From assembly GCA_020725025.1 (NCBI GenBank), contig DYFV01000030.1, positions 1-57,612 of the forward strand: a stretch of DNA of 57,612 nt, given 5' to 3'. The notes below the pieces were generated by a model. That model was given only the letters and a program-made list of their open reading frames with translations, made no database searches and had not been told where the DNA came from. Position 1 is the first letter of the stretch; each line of letters starts with the position of its first letter. The position numbers were made by a program, and so were the translations under genes. This stretch comes from Azoarcus sp. (GTDB lineage: Bacteria > Pseudomonadota > Gammaproteobacteria > Burkholderiales > Rhodocyclaceae). Positions 44,102 to 53,045 of the stretch are shown in pieces.

Positions 44102-45336
44102 GCCGGCGGTGCCTCCAGCACGCGCAGCTGCGGCACCGGCACCACGAAGCGCCCGCCCCACTCGCGGATGATCGCATTCTGCCGCACGACCTCGTCGAGG
44201 ATATTCCAGGGCAGCACGAGGAGCCAATCCGGCCGCTCGGTGCGCAGCACCTCGGGCGCGCGTATCGGGATGTGGCTGCCGGGCAGGTATTTCCCCTGCT
44301 TGGACGGCGCCGCGTCGCATACGAAGGGCAGCAGGTCCGGCCTGACACCGGCGTAGTTCAGCAGCGTGTTGCCCTTGGCCGCCGCGCCGTAGGCGGCCAC
44401 TTTGCGACCCGCCCGCTTCTGCTCGATCAGGAAGGCCAGCAGGTCGTGCTTGATGCGCTCGACCCGGGACTGGAAGCGCTGGTAGGTGGCGAGCTCGCGC
44501 AGCCCGGCGTCGCGCTCCTCGGCGAGGATCGCGGAGACAGCCGGCGTGTCGGCGCGGGGATCGTCGGCGTGGCAGCCGAACACCCGGAGACTGCCGCCGT
44601 GGGTCGGGAGCGTCTCCACGTCCCACACGCGCAGCCCGGCTTTGGCGAAGATCAGCCGGACGGTGTGCAGCGACAGGTAGGAATAGTGCTCGTGATAGAC
44701 GGTGTCGAACTGCGTCTGCTCGATCAGGCGCAGCAGGTGCGGGAATTCCAGGGTGATCGTGCCGCCCGGCTTCAACAGGGTCCTGAGGCCCGCGGTGAAG
44801 TCGTTGATGTCCGGGACGTGGGCGTACACGTTGTTGCCGATCAGGAGATCGGCCTGCCTGCCCTCGCCGGCGAGCCGCTGCGCCAGGGCGTCGCCGAAGA
44901 AGGCGCGAAGCACCGGGATCCCGAGCGCTTCCGCGGCGCTGGCGGTGCCGTCGGTGGGCTCCACGCCGAGGCACGGGATGCCCGCAGCCACGAAGTTCTT
45001 CAGCAGGTAGCCGTCGTTCGAGGCGATCTCGACGACGAAGCTCTCCGCATCGAGCGCTAGCCGGTTGCGCATCGCCTCGACATAGCGGCGGGCGTGCTCC
45101 AGCCAGGTGCTGGAGGTGGACGAGAAATACGCGTAGTCGTTGCGGAAGAGCTCGTCGGCCCGCGCGTAGTCCTCGGTCTGCACCAGCCAGCAGTGCTCGC
45201 ACACGTAGAGCTTGAGCGGCAGCCACACCTCGGGCGCGTGCAGGTCGGCCGCGGCGAGATAGGCGTTCGACGGCGGGGCGAAGCCCAGATCGAGGAAGCT
45301 GTGGTGCAGGGGCGAGCCGCAGTGCCGGCAGTTCAT
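44098..45336 (-). CDS. nucleotide-sugar C-methyltransferase (TylCIII/EvaC/TcaB9-like)
   Basis: 412 residues with the three-part family layout. The N-terminal zinc-binding domain has MNCRHCG and YVCEHCWL. The central SAM domain has EIASNDGYLLKNF. The HEHYSYLSL motif matches the catalytic region of sugar C-3 methyltransferases, and a C-terminal Rossmann-like domain (KVAAYGAAAKGNTLLNYAGV) completes it. These enzymes add a methyl branch to C3 of a 4-keto-6-deoxy sugar nucleotide. Located between the 3,5-epimerase and the SDR with ATGA overlaps at both ends, as expected for a branched deoxysugar pathway. Confidence 0.88.
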   Translation of the reverse strand: MNCRHCGSPLHHSFLDLGFAPPSNAYLAAADLHAPEVWLPLKLYVCEHCWLVQTEDYARADELFRNDYAYFSSTSSTWLEHARRYVEAMRNRLALDAESFVVEIASNDGYLLKNFVAAGIPCLGVEPTDGTASAAEALGIPVLRAFFGDALAQRLAGEGRQADLLIGNNVYAHVPDINDFTAGLRTLLKPGGTITLEFPHLLRLIEQTQFDTVYHEHYSYLSLHTVRLIFAKAGLRVWDVETLPTHGGSLRVFGCHADDPRADTPAVSAILAEERDAGLRELATYQRFQSRVERIKHDLLAFLIEQKRAGRKVAAYGAAAKGNTLLNYAGVRPDLLPFVCDAAPSKQGKYLPGSHIPIRAPEVLRTERPDWLLVLPWNILDEVVRQNAIIREWGGRFVVPVPQLRVLEAPPA

Positions 45337-45905
45337 CGGTTCGCCTCCTCGCATTCGCTGTCGATCGGCAGCGCCTCGGCATCGTACGGCGGCCAGGCGA
45401 GGTCGCGGTCCGAGATGTCGGTGACGGCCAGCGGCCAGGCGATCGCCAGGCTCGGATCGTCGTAGCGGATGCCGCCGGCGCTGTCCGGGCGGTAGGGGGC
45501 GGTCATCAGGTAGAGCAGCTCGCTGTCGGGCTCCAGGACCTGAAAGCCGTGGGCGAAGCCTTCCGGTATCACCATCATCCTGGCGTTGGCCGCGCTCAGC
45601 TCCTCGGCGTGCCAGCGCAGGAAGGTGGGGGAGTCGGGCCGCAGGTCGACGGCCACGTCCCATACGCGCCCATGGGTGCAGCGTACGAGCTTCATCTCCG
45701 CGTCGGGCGCATTCTGGAAGTGCAGGCCGCGCACCGCGCCGGGCCGGTGCGTGATCGATTGGTTGATCTGGACGATGCCTCGCCGTCCCAGAAACGGGGC
45801 GAGGGCCTCGGTGCAGAACCAGCGCGCGAACCGGCCGCGATGGTCCGTGGCCGGCAAGCTGTCCACCACCACGAGATCCGTCAGGGGCGTGGCATGTACC
45901 CTCAT
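45333..45905 (-). CDS. dTDP-4-dehydrorhamnose 3,5-epimerase-like (RmlC-type cupin)
   Basis: 190 residues, the RmlC length. Conserved segments include DHRGRFARWF, the His motif VRGLHFQ, KLVRCTHGRVWDVAVDLRPDSPTF and the terminal GGIRYDDPSLAIAWP. RmlC-type enzymes epimerise C3 and/or C5 of 4-keto-6-deoxy sugar nucleotides. The neighbouring rfbF/rfbG suggest a CDP-linked substrate instead of the usual dTDP one. ATGA overlaps on both sides. Confidence 0.88.
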   Translation of the reverse strand: MRVHATPLTDLVVVDSLPATDHRGRFARWFCTEALAPFLGRRGIVQINQSITHRPGAVRGLHFQNAPDAEMKLVRCTHGRVWDVAVDLRPDSPTFLRWHAEELSAANARMMVIPEGFAHGFQVLEPDSELLYLMTAPYRPDSAGGIRYDDPSLAIAWPLAVTDISDRDLAWPPYDAEALPIDSECEEANR

Positions 45906-46975
45906 TCCGCGCTCCGTCTGCTCGCCAGCGCGTGATAGCAGGCGATGTCGTCGAGGCTTTGCGCGCGCATGTCCCGGCCGGCCAGCCAGGCGCGGTGCCA
46001 CGCGACCGTGCGGGCCAGGGCCTCGTCCAGGCTCCACACCGGCTTCCATCCGAGCTTCAGGCGCGCCTTGGTGCTGTCGAGCCGCAGCAGCGAGGCCTCG
46101 TGCGGATGCTCGCCGCCCTGGGCCTGCCAGCACGCGCCCGATCCCCAGTGGGCCGCGAGGCGATCGAGCAGTGCGCCGACGGGCACCATGTCCTCGTCGC
46201 CGGGGCCGAAGTTCCAGGCCTCGGCAGCCTGCCCACGATGGAGCGCCTGAGCGAGCAGGAGATAGCCATGGAGCGGCTCGAGCACATGCTGCCAGGGGCG
46301 AGTCGCGCCGGGGTGGCGCACCTGCAAGGCTTCGCCCTGGGACCAGGCGCGCAGGGCGTCCGGCACCAGCCTTTCGGCCGCCCAATCGCCGCCGCCGATG
46401 ACGTTGCCGGCGCGCGCGCTGCCGACCGCCAGATCCGGCCGGCGAAAGGAGGCCCGCCAGGCCGCGGTGACGAGCTCCGCACAGGCCTTGCTGGCGGAGT
46501 AGGGGTCGTGTCCGCCGAGAGCTTCGTTCTCGCGATACGGCCACAGCCATTCCCGGTTCTCGTAGCACTTGTCGCTGGTCACCACGACGACCGCGCGGAC
46601 CGAGGAGGTGTGCCGCGCCGCTTCGAGGACGTTGGCGGTGCCCAGCACGTTGGTGGCGATGGTCGAGAGCGGTTCGCGGTAGCTCTCCCGGACCAGGGAC
46701 TGGGCGGCGAGGTGGAAGACGACCTCGGGCGCGGCCGCGGCGAACGCGCACCGCAACTCGTCGTAGTCGCGCACGTCCGCATCGGGCTGCGGGAACGAGC
46801 CGGCCAGTCCCGCCGCCTCGAACAGCGACGGGTTCGTCGGGGCGGGCAATGCGTAGCCGGTGACCTGCGCACCCATGTGGCGCAGCCACAGGGTCAGCCA
46901 GCTGCCCTTGAAGCCGGTGTGCCCGGTGACGAGGACGCTGCGCCCGCGCCAGAAGGCCGGATCTATTCCCAGCAT
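45902..46975 (-). CDS. rfbG: CDP-glucose 4,6-dehydratase
   Basis: 357 residues, the usual length. The NAD-binding motif GHTGFKGSWLTLWL, the FHLAAQSLVRESY segment, VTSDKCYEN and the catalytic YSASK are all characteristic of CDP-D-glucose 4,6-dehydratases. It converts CDP-glucose to CDP-4-keto-6-deoxyglucose. The start at 46975 overlaps the end of rfbF by 13 bases, the normal rfbF-rfbG arrangement. Confidence 0.95.
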   Translation of the reverse strand: MLGIDPAFWRGRSVLVTGHTGFKGSWLTLWLRHMGAQVTGYALPAPTNPSLFEAAGLAGSFPQPDADVRDYDELRCAFAAAAPEVVFHLAAQSLVRESYREPLSTIATNVLGTANVLEAARHTSSVRAVVVVTSDKCYENREWLWPYRENEALGGHDPYSASKACAELVTAAWRASFRRPDLAVGSARAGNVIGGGDWAAERLVPDALRAWSQGEALQVRHPGATRPWQHVLEPLHGYLLLAQALHRGQAAEAWNFGPGDEDMVPVGALLDRLAAHWGSGACWQAQGGEHPHEASLLRLDSTKARLKLGWKPVWSLDEALARTVAWHRAWLAGRDMRAQSLDDIACYHALASRRSAE

Positions 46976-47733
46976 TTCCAGGGCGCTTTCCCGCTCTGCC
47001 ACAACTCTTCGAGCGCCACGCGGTCGCGCAGCGTGTCCATCGCCTGCCAGTAGCCGGTGTGCTGGTAGGCGGAGAGCTGCTCGTCGCGGACGAGCTTGCG
47101 CAGCGGCTCGATCTCCCAGGCCGTGTTGTCGTCCTTCAGGTAGTCGAAGACGCCCGGCTCGAGGACGAAGAAGCCGCCGTTGATCCATCCTCCGTCACCG
47201 ACCGGCTTCTCCTGGAAGGCTACGACCTGCCTGCCGTCCAAGTTCAGCGCGCCGTAGCGGCCGGGAGGCTGGACGGCCGTCACCGTGGCGATGCGCCCGG
47301 CATTTCGGTGGTGGGCAAGCAGGGCGGCGACGTTCAAATCGGCGACGCCGTCGCCGTAGGTGAAGCAGAAGGTCCCGTTCCCGACGTAGTCCCTGACGCG
47401 CAGCAGCCGTCCGCCGGTCTGGGTGTTCTCGCCGGTATTCACCAGGGTCACCTTCCACGGTTCCGCATGGCGCTCGTGCACGCGCATGCTGTTGTTCTTC
47501 ATGTCGAAGGTCACGTCCGACATGTGCAGGAAGTAGTTGGCGAAATACTCCTTGATCACGTAGCCCTTGTATCCCAGGCACACGACGAACTCGTTGATGC
47601 CGTGGGCGGAGTAGATCTTCATGATGTGCCAGATGATCGGCTTCCCGCCTACCTCGATCATCGGCTTGGGCTTGAGGTGGGACTCCTCGCTGATGCGAGT
47701 ACCGTAGCCACCGGCCAGAATGACGCACTTCAA
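46963..47733 (-). CDS. rfbF: glucose-1-phosphate cytidylyltransferase
   Basis: 256 residues. The nucleotidyltransferase signature LAGGYGTRISEES and KPMIEVGGKPIIWHIMK, TYGDGVADLN and WINGGFFVLEP identify RfbF. It makes CDP-glucose from CTP and glucose-1-phosphate. The start is a TTG at 47733 supported by AAGGAGG eight bases upstream; no ATG gives a family-like N-terminus. It is the first gene of the sugar island. Confidence 0.95.
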   Translation of the reverse strand: MKCVILAGGYGTRISEESHLKPKPMIEVGGKPIIWHIMKIYSAHGINEFVVCLGYKGYVIKEYFANYFLHMSDVTFDMKNNSMRVHERHAEPWKVTLVNTGENTQTGGRLLRVRDYVGNGTFCFTYGDGVADLNVAALLAHHRNAGRIATVTAVQPPGRYGALNLDGRQVVAFQEKPVGDGGWINGGFFVLEPGVFDYLKDDNTAWEIEPLRKLVRDEQLSAYQHTGYWQAMDTLRDRVALEELWQSGKAPWKCWE

Positions 47734-47952
47734 CGCAAACCCCTCCTTGGCTCCCCGGCGACCCCCGATCGGTCGCACGCCCCGGACTGCACGGCCGGGC
47801 AATCGGCCTCGCCGGCGTGGTCGGACCGCCAGCCTGCCGGACTACCCGGAGCACGGTACCCATGATAGGCGCCGGGGCGCAAGCGCTAAGGGCCTAGCTG
47901 AGGGGGAAATACCCTGCAAATCGCTCGTTTGCCGCCGGCCGGCGGATGTGCC
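47734..47952. other. intergenic stretch upstream of the sugar island
   Basis: 219 bases without a gene between rfbF and the HAD phosphatase, both on the minus strand. It should hold the island promoter. The best minus-strand candidate is TTAGCG, 16 bases, TATCAT (around 47860-47890), a weak sigma-70-like pair. A palindrome CCGCCGGCCGGCGG at about 47932-47945 follows the phosphatase stop but has no U-tract. Confidence 0.3.
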
Positions 47953-48606
47953 CTACGGGTGTTCCGGGGCGAGGAGGGCCGTCGGGTCGGCGACGGGGCA
48001 CCATCCCGCCTTCAGCGCTTCGGGCTGGAGACTTCCGTACCCCCAGGTCGCCGCCAGGAAGGGCAGCGCGTTGGCATCGGCCGACACCCCGTCCTCCTCC
48101 CGGTCGCCGACATACACCGCCGTCTCCGCCGGGATGCCCCGGTCCGTCAGCAGCCGCCCGATCATCGCCGCCTTGTCCGGCAGGCGCGGGGTGAAGAGGT
48201 CCAGGGCGTACACCGTGTCGAAGAGCCCCTCCCAGCCGAGGTGGGCGAGGATCTTGCGGGTGGGGTTGATGCGCTTGTTGGTGGCGATGTGGAGTGTGTG
48301 TCCCCGGTCGGCGAGGCGGCGCAGCATGTCGCCGACGCCGGGGTAGGCTGCCGTCTCCCGGTAGCCGGTGGTGTCGTACACCGCGGCGAAGCGCTCGGCG
48401 AGCTCGGCGATGAGCGGCTTGTCGTCGCTGCCGGTGAGCAGGGCGAGGGTCTCGGCGAGCGGCGGGCCGATGATGGATTCGTCGATGGCGATCACCGGCT
48501 CGCGGCCGGCGGCGGCGAAGGCGGCGCGGAAGCTGGCGAGGATGGCGGGGGCGGAGTCGATCAGGGTGCCGTCGAGGTCGAAGATGATGTGCTGGTAGCG
48601 GGGCAT
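47953..48606 (-). CDS. HAD superfamily phosphatase, phosphoglycolate phosphatase-like
   Basis: 217 residues with HAD motif I FDLDGTLIDS, motif II HIATNK, and motifs III/IV with Lys and VYVGDREEDGVSA. The helical cap between motifs I and II is of the Gph/subfamily IA type. It dephosphorylates a small phosphoester, possibly a sugar phosphate or phosphoglycolate. It is 45 bases downstream of a diguanylate cyclase gene. No specific link to the sugar island is visible. Confidence 0.85.
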   Translation of the reverse strand: MPRYQHIIFDLDGTLIDSAPAILASFRAAFAAAGREPVIAIDESIIGPPLAETLALLTGSDDKPLIAELAERFAAVYDTTGYRETAAYPGVGDMLRRLADRGHTLHIATNKRINPTRKILAHLGWEGLFDTVYALDLFTPRLPDKAAMIGRLLTDRGIPAETAVYVGDREEDGVSADANALPFLAATWGYGSLQPEALKAGWCPVADPTALLAPEHP

Positions 48607-48650
48607 GAAAACCTGCTTGCGTACGGGATGGGGGAGGCGGGCGGTGCGGA

Positions 48651-50462
48651 TCAGGCCGGGGCGGGGTCGCCGGCACCCGCAGCGGCGGCGACCACGACCT
48701 TGTTCTTGCCGGACTTCTTGGCTTCGTACATCGCGGCGTCGGCGCGCTTGACGACCGCCTCGAGGTCTTCGCCGGGCTGCCAGTCGGTCACGCCCGCGCT
48801 GAAGGTGATGAGGATCTTGGCGTCGCCCGCCAGGAAGAAGCGCTTGGTGAGCTCGCGCTGCAGGCGTACCAGGGCGGTGTTCGCTTCCTGCAGCTCGGTC
48901 TCCGGATAGAGCAGCACGAACTCCTCGCCGCCGTAGCGCGAGAGCGCGTCCTGGGGGCGCAGGTTCTGCCGCACCACCTCGGTGAGGTGCACCAGCGCGT
49001 CGTCGCCCGTCTGGTGGCCCCAGGTGTCGTTGAGCTTCTTGAAGTTGTCGAGATCGAGCACGGCGACCGCGAGCGGGGAGCGGCGGCGGGTGGCACGCGC
49101 CGCCTCCTTGTCGAAGGTCTCTTCCAGGCCGCGCCGGTTCAGGGCGCCGGTGAGCTGATCGTGGCGCATCTGGCGGCTCGACTCCTCGAGCGCCTGCTGC
49201 AGCGCCTCGATGCGCGCCTCGGCGTCCAGGGCGCGCCGGCGCGCCGCCTGCAGCTCGTCGCGCGAGCGCTGGGCCTGGTCCTGGATCTTGCGCGTCTCGC
49301 GCATGACTTCGTCGAGCAGGTGGCCGATCTCGGTGATGTCGCGCGCTTTGGAGATCTTCTCCGCGCAGCTGCCGATGGCGTCGTGATAGGTGCCGGTGGT
49401 CACCGCGAACTGCGCGAGCTGATCGACGAAGCCCGCCAGCATGGCCTTGAGGTTGCGCTGTGCCTCGGAGAGGTTGTGCTTGAGCTGGCTCTGCTTGTAG
49501 ATGACTTCCTTCAGCCGGCGCTCGGCGTCGTCGATGCGACGCACGTTGGTGGGCTTGTCCACGATCTCGCGCACCGCCTCGAGCTGGCCGTGCAGCCAGC
49601 GGTCGTCCACCGCGATCTGGTCGATGTTCTCGAGCAGGAGGCGGAAGAGGTTGAGCAGGCCTTCGCGCACCTCGGCGTTGTCGCCGGCGCTCATCTCCAG
49701 CCGGTAGGCGAACTTGCGCAGCTGCGCACCGATGCGCTGAAAGGCCTCCACGGTGGCGGCGGCGCGCACGTCGGCTGCGAAGCGTGCCACTTCGTCGGCG
49801 AGGGCGGGCTGCTCGCCGAGGACGGACGGCACCACCGTCTCCAGGGTGAGCAGCAGCGTGTCGCGCAGGGCGGCGAGAAGCTCGCCGTAGCGGCCGGGGG
49901 CGACGGCCTGGAGCATCACGCCCGCCGCGTGCGCCTCCGGCTCGGCACCGTCCGCCCGCGGAACGAGCGGCGCCGTCTCCGGATCGGGCGGCGCTTCGCT
50001 CCAGGAACGCACCAGGCCTTGCAGACGGGAGTGGAGCGTGGCCGGGTCGTTGGCGGCCAGGACGCGTTCCAGGGCCTCGCGCTTGCGCGCCGGGGTCCAG
50101 CCGAGCTGGCGGGATTCCCACTGCCGGACGACGTTGCCGATGAGCTCGTTCCAGGCCGGTCCGCCGTCGGTGCGCAGGCAATCGAGATACTGGCCGAGCG
50201 CTTCCTGCGCCGCGCCCGGCCTGCCCGCCGCGAGGGCCTGGTCGAGGGTTCGCCCGTGCCGCAGGCGCTCCGCCGTGTCCCGCGGCAGGCGCCGTGCGAG
50301 GTTGCGGACGAAGCGCTCGGGAAACACGTCCTCACCGGCGGGAGCCCCGGAGACTTCCTCGTAGAGGCGGCGGAAGTTGTCCGGCGTGGGCGCCAGGCGC
50401 CGCGTGGCGATGAGCTTCAGGACTTCGCGGGCGATCTCGGACGGGTTGGCGGGAGCGGACAT
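48651..50462 (-). CDS. diguanylate cyclase (GGDEF) with long N-terminal helical region, copy 1
   Basis: 603 residues. The last ~170 residues form a GGDEF domain with an intact active site GGEEF near residue 511 and an RxxD inhibitory site (RPQD) five residues before it, so product inhibition is expected. The N-terminal ~280 residues form a helical region starting with a PTPDNFRRLYEEVSG motif, then a coiled coil (~290-430). There is no transmembrane segment. It synthesises c-di-GMP. A paralogue lies at 51267-52979 with the same layout. Confidence 0.92.
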   Translation of the reverse strand: MSAPANPSEIAREVLKLIATRRLAPTPDNFRRLYEEVSGAPAGEDVFPERFVRNLARRLPRDTAERLRHGRTLDQALAAGRPGAAQEALGQYLDCLRTDGGPAWNELIGNVVRQWESRQLGWTPARKREALERVLAANDPATLHSRLQGLVRSWSEAPPDPETAPLVPRADGAEPEAHAAGVMLQAVAPGRYGELLAALRDTLLLTLETVVPSVLGEQPALADEVARFAADVRAAATVEAFQRIGAQLRKFAYRLEMSAGDNAEVREGLLNLFRLLLENIDQIAVDDRWLHGQLEAVREIVDKPTNVRRIDDAERRLKEVIYKQSQLKHNLSEAQRNLKAMLAGFVDQLAQFAVTTGTYHDAIGSCAEKISKARDITEIGHLLDEVMRETRKIQDQAQRSRDELQAARRRALDAEARIEALQQALEESSRQMRHDQLTGALNRRGLEETFDKEAARATRRRSPLAVAVLDLDNFKKLNDTWGHQTGDDALVHLTEVVRQNLRPQDALSRYGGEEFVLLYPETELQEANTALVRLQRELTKRFFLAGDAKILITFSAGVTDWQPGEDLEAVVKRADAAMYEAKKSGKNKVVVAAAAGAGDPAPA

Positions 50463-50491
50463 GGAGGCGTCGCAGTGGAGCGGGCGCGAGG

Positions 50492-50519
50492 ATTATAGCG
50501 GCGGCGCGGCCGGTGCCAC
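50492..50519 (-). promoter_or_regulatory. putative sigma-70 promoter of diguanylate cyclase copy 1
   Basis: A perfect -10 TATAAT is preceded, after 16 bases, by GTGGCA (four of six -35 matches). The start of transcription would be about 22 bases before the ATG at 50462. Confidence 0.5.
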
Positions 50520-50608
50520 GGTCCCGGCGTCCCGCGGCGGCGGTTGCCTGGGCCGTGCGTCGGCGCCCGGATGGCGGAAGAGGCGCGGGCCGGGAGCCGG
50601 CACCCGCG

Positions 50609-51199
50609 TCACTCGGCGTCCGGTGCGCACGCCACGCCCGACTCGAAGTAGATGTCCTCGATCGGGAGCGCTAGCTCGACGCTGGCGAGTTCCACCGTGT
50701 CGCCCGGCTCGCAGGTGACGATGGTCCAGCCCACCTCGCCGCGCCGGCGGTGGATCTCGACGAGGCAGGCGTCCTGGCTCACCAGCACGTACTCGCGCAG
50801 GCCGGGAAGGGTGCGGTAGGCCCGCAGCCTCTCGCGGCGGTCGATGCCCTCCGTGGTGGGCGAGAGCACCTCGACGACGAGGATGGGATCCTCCACGACC
50901 TGCTGCTCGGCGTCGAGCTCGAGCAGCCGCGGTTCGCAGGTCACCATCACGTCGGGGTAGAAGTAGCTGCGCTCCTTGCTCAGCTTGAGCTTGACGCCCT
51001 CCATGAGGGCGCGGCAAGGGGTGCCGCGAAGGTGCACGCGCAGCGCCGTGAACAGGTTGCCGGCGATCATGTTGTCGCGGACGCTCGCGCCCGTCATGGC
51101 GAAGATCTCGCCGGCGATGTATTCGTGGCGCACCGGCGAGCGCACTTCGAGGGCGAGGTAGTCCGCTTCGGAGATCGGGGTGTATTCAACCGTCTTCAT
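50609..51199 (-). CDS. Uma2 family protein (DUF820, PD-(D/E)XK-like)
   Basis: 196 residues with the Uma2 pattern: Y-E-L type N-terminus (SEADYLALE, RHEYIAGEIFAM), the acidic YFYPDVMVTC and ILVVEVLSPTTEGIDRRERLRAYRTLPGLREYVLV core containing E-x-L-S and a conserved Lys/Arg region. The fold is restriction-endonuclease-like. Physiological role unknown. It is sandwiched between two diguanylate cyclase paralogues, which points to insertion or a local duplication around it. Confidence 0.85.
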   Translation of the reverse strand: MKTVEYTPISEADYLALEVRSPVRHEYIAGEIFAMTGASVRDNMIAGNLFTALRVHLRGTPCRALMEGVKLKLSKERSYFYPDVMVTCEPRLLELDAEQQVVEDPILVVEVLSPTTEGIDRRERLRAYRTLPGLREYVLVSQDACLVEIHRRRGEVGWTIVTCEPGDTVELASVELALPIEDIYFESGVACAPDAE

Positions 51200-51266
51200 C
51201 GTCGACGGGCACGGGTCGGGACGAGTCCCAAGCTTACTCCACTTCGACGTGCGACGCCCCCAACCC

Positions 51267-52979
51267 TCAGTTCGCGAGCAGCACCCGGTTCTTGCCCGCC
51301 CGCTTCGCCGCGTACATGGCCTTGTCGGCCCGGTCGATGGCGGCGTAGGGGTCTTCGTCGGTCCCCAGCCGCGCGACGCCCGCGCTGAAGGTGATGAGCA
51401 GGCGCTTGTTGTCGGCGAGGAAGTAGCGCTTGGTGAGCTCGCGCTGAAGCCGGGTCAGGGTGGCGGTGGCCTGGTCGAGCTCGGTCTCGGGCAGCAGGAT
51501 GAGGAACTCCTCGCCGCCGTAGCGCGCGACCACGTCGTGCGGACGCAGCGAGGCGCGCACCACGCCGGAGAGATGGCGCAGGGCGTCGTCGCCGGTGCGG
51601 TGTCCGTAGGTGTCGTTGATGTGCTTGAAGTTGTCCACGTCGAGCAGCGCCAGGCACAGGCTCGATCCGCGCCGCCGGGCGCGCGCGATCTCGCGGGTGA
51701 GGGCTTCGTCGAGCCCCTTGCGGTTCAGCGCGCCGGTGAGCGGGTCGTGGCGCACGAGCTCGCTCGTCTCGTCGAGCTCGCGCTGCAGCCGCGCGATCTG
51801 GCTGTTGGCCGTCTCGACCTCGTTGCGCAGCTCCGAGAGTTCTTCGCTCGAGCGGCGGGCGTTCTCCTGGGCGATGCGGGTCTCGTGCAGCATCTCTTCG
51901 ACCACGTTGCCGAGCTCGGAGATGTCGCTCGCGTTCTCGATCTCGCGCGCGCAGCGTTCCAGTACGTCGTGGTAGTCGCCGGTGGAGGTGCTGAACTGGG
52001 CGAGCCGGTCGATGAAGCCCGCCAGCATGCTCTTGAGGCGTTCCTGGGCGTCCGTGAGCTGACGCTTCAGGTGGCGCTGCTTGTCGATGACATCGCGCAG
52101 GCGCCGCTCGACCTCGTCCAGGACGCGGATGTCGAGCGCGCCGGCGAAGGCCTCCGACAGCACCGAGAGCTGGCCGTGCAGCCAGTTGTCGTCGATCACC
52201 AGCTCGCTGATGTTGTCGATCACCAGCCGCAGCAGCCCGAGCAGCGCCTGCCGGACGGAGCGCTGGTCTTCGCCGACCCATTCCAGGTTGCCCGTGAGCT
52301 GGAGCAGGCGCGGGCCGAGCTCCGCGACGGCTCCGTTGTCGCCCATGCGGGCGAATTCGTTGGCGAGCGCCGCCGCTTCGCGCACCAGGTCCGGGTTGTC
52401 GTCGATCATCGGCACGACGCCGCGCCGCAGGAGCTGGGCGAGGAGCTGGGCGAGGGCATCGGAGCGCTCCTCGCCGGCGTCGGGTTCCGCAGCCGCGGGC
52501 TCGCTGCCGGCCCAGGTGCGCACCAGCGCGTTGACGCGAACGAAGAGCTGCTCCGAGTCGGGCGGAGTGGTGGCGAGCACCTGCAGAAGCGTCTCCCGCT
52601 TCTGCATGAAGCCGAGCTTGCCGTGGCGGCGCTCCAGCTCGCCGATCAGGTCGCGGATGAGCCGTCCCCAGGCCGGCTGTCCGGCGGCCTGGGCCTCGCA
52701 CAGCGAGACGATCGCCTGGCGCAGCGTGGGCCAGTTCCGGGCGGCGACCGCGTCCTCGAACTCGCGCGCGACGCGCACTGCCGCCGGCGTTGCACGCGGC
52801 AAGGCGTTTACGATCTGCTTGAGCGCCTTGTCGGGAAACGGATCGTCGTCGACGCTGCCGGCGATGGCATGGTAGTAGGCCCGGAAGTTCTCGGGCGTGG
52901 GCGGCACGCGTTCCAGCGCGAGACGGCGCAAGGCCTCTCGGGCGATGTCGGGGGGGCGATGGAACTCTGGCGCAGACAT
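51267..52979 (-). CDS. diguanylate cyclase (GGDEF) with long N-terminal helical region, copy 2
   Basis: 570 residues. The C-terminal GGDEF domain has GGEEF near residue 488 and the RPHD inhibitory site five residues before it. The N-terminal region has the same PTPENF signature and the same helical and coiled-coil layout as copy 1 (including RRLRDVIDKQRHLKRQLTDAQERLKSMLAGFIDRLAQF). It makes c-di-GMP. It lies 66 bases downstream of the NarL-type response regulator, so the two could be co-transcribed. Confidence 0.92.
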   Translation of the reverse strand: MSAPEFHRPPDIAREALRRLALERVPPTPENFRAYYHAIAGSVDDDPFPDKALKQIVNALPRATPAAVRVAREFEDAVAARNWPTLRQAIVSLCEAQAAGQPAWGRLIRDLIGELERRHGKLGFMQKRETLLQVLATTPPDSEQLFVRVNALVRTWAGSEPAAAEPDAGEERSDALAQLLAQLLRRGVVPMIDDNPDLVREAAALANEFARMGDNGAVAELGPRLLQLTGNLEWVGEDQRSVRQALLGLLRLVIDNISELVIDDNWLHGQLSVLSEAFAGALDIRVLDEVERRLRDVIDKQRHLKRQLTDAQERLKSMLAGFIDRLAQFSTSTGDYHDVLERCAREIENASDISELGNVVEEMLHETRIAQENARRSSEELSELRNEVETANSQIARLQRELDETSELVRHDPLTGALNRKGLDEALTREIARARRRGSSLCLALLDVDNFKHINDTYGHRTGDDALRHLSGVVRASLRPHDVVARYGGEEFLILLPETELDQATATLTRLQRELTKRYFLADNKRLLITFSAGVARLGTDEDPYAAIDRADKAMYAAKRAGKNRVLLAN

Positions 52980-53045
52980 TTCAGCGCGAAGTTTGCGCTC
53001 AAATCGGCGGGCTTTCCAGTATCGCGTAATGCCCGAACGGCATCG

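Noticed and set aside
47932..47945. Palindrome CCGCCGGCCGGCGG after the HAD phosphatase gene
   Set aside because: Such GC palindromes are frequent in this base composition, and it has no loop or U-tract for a terminator.
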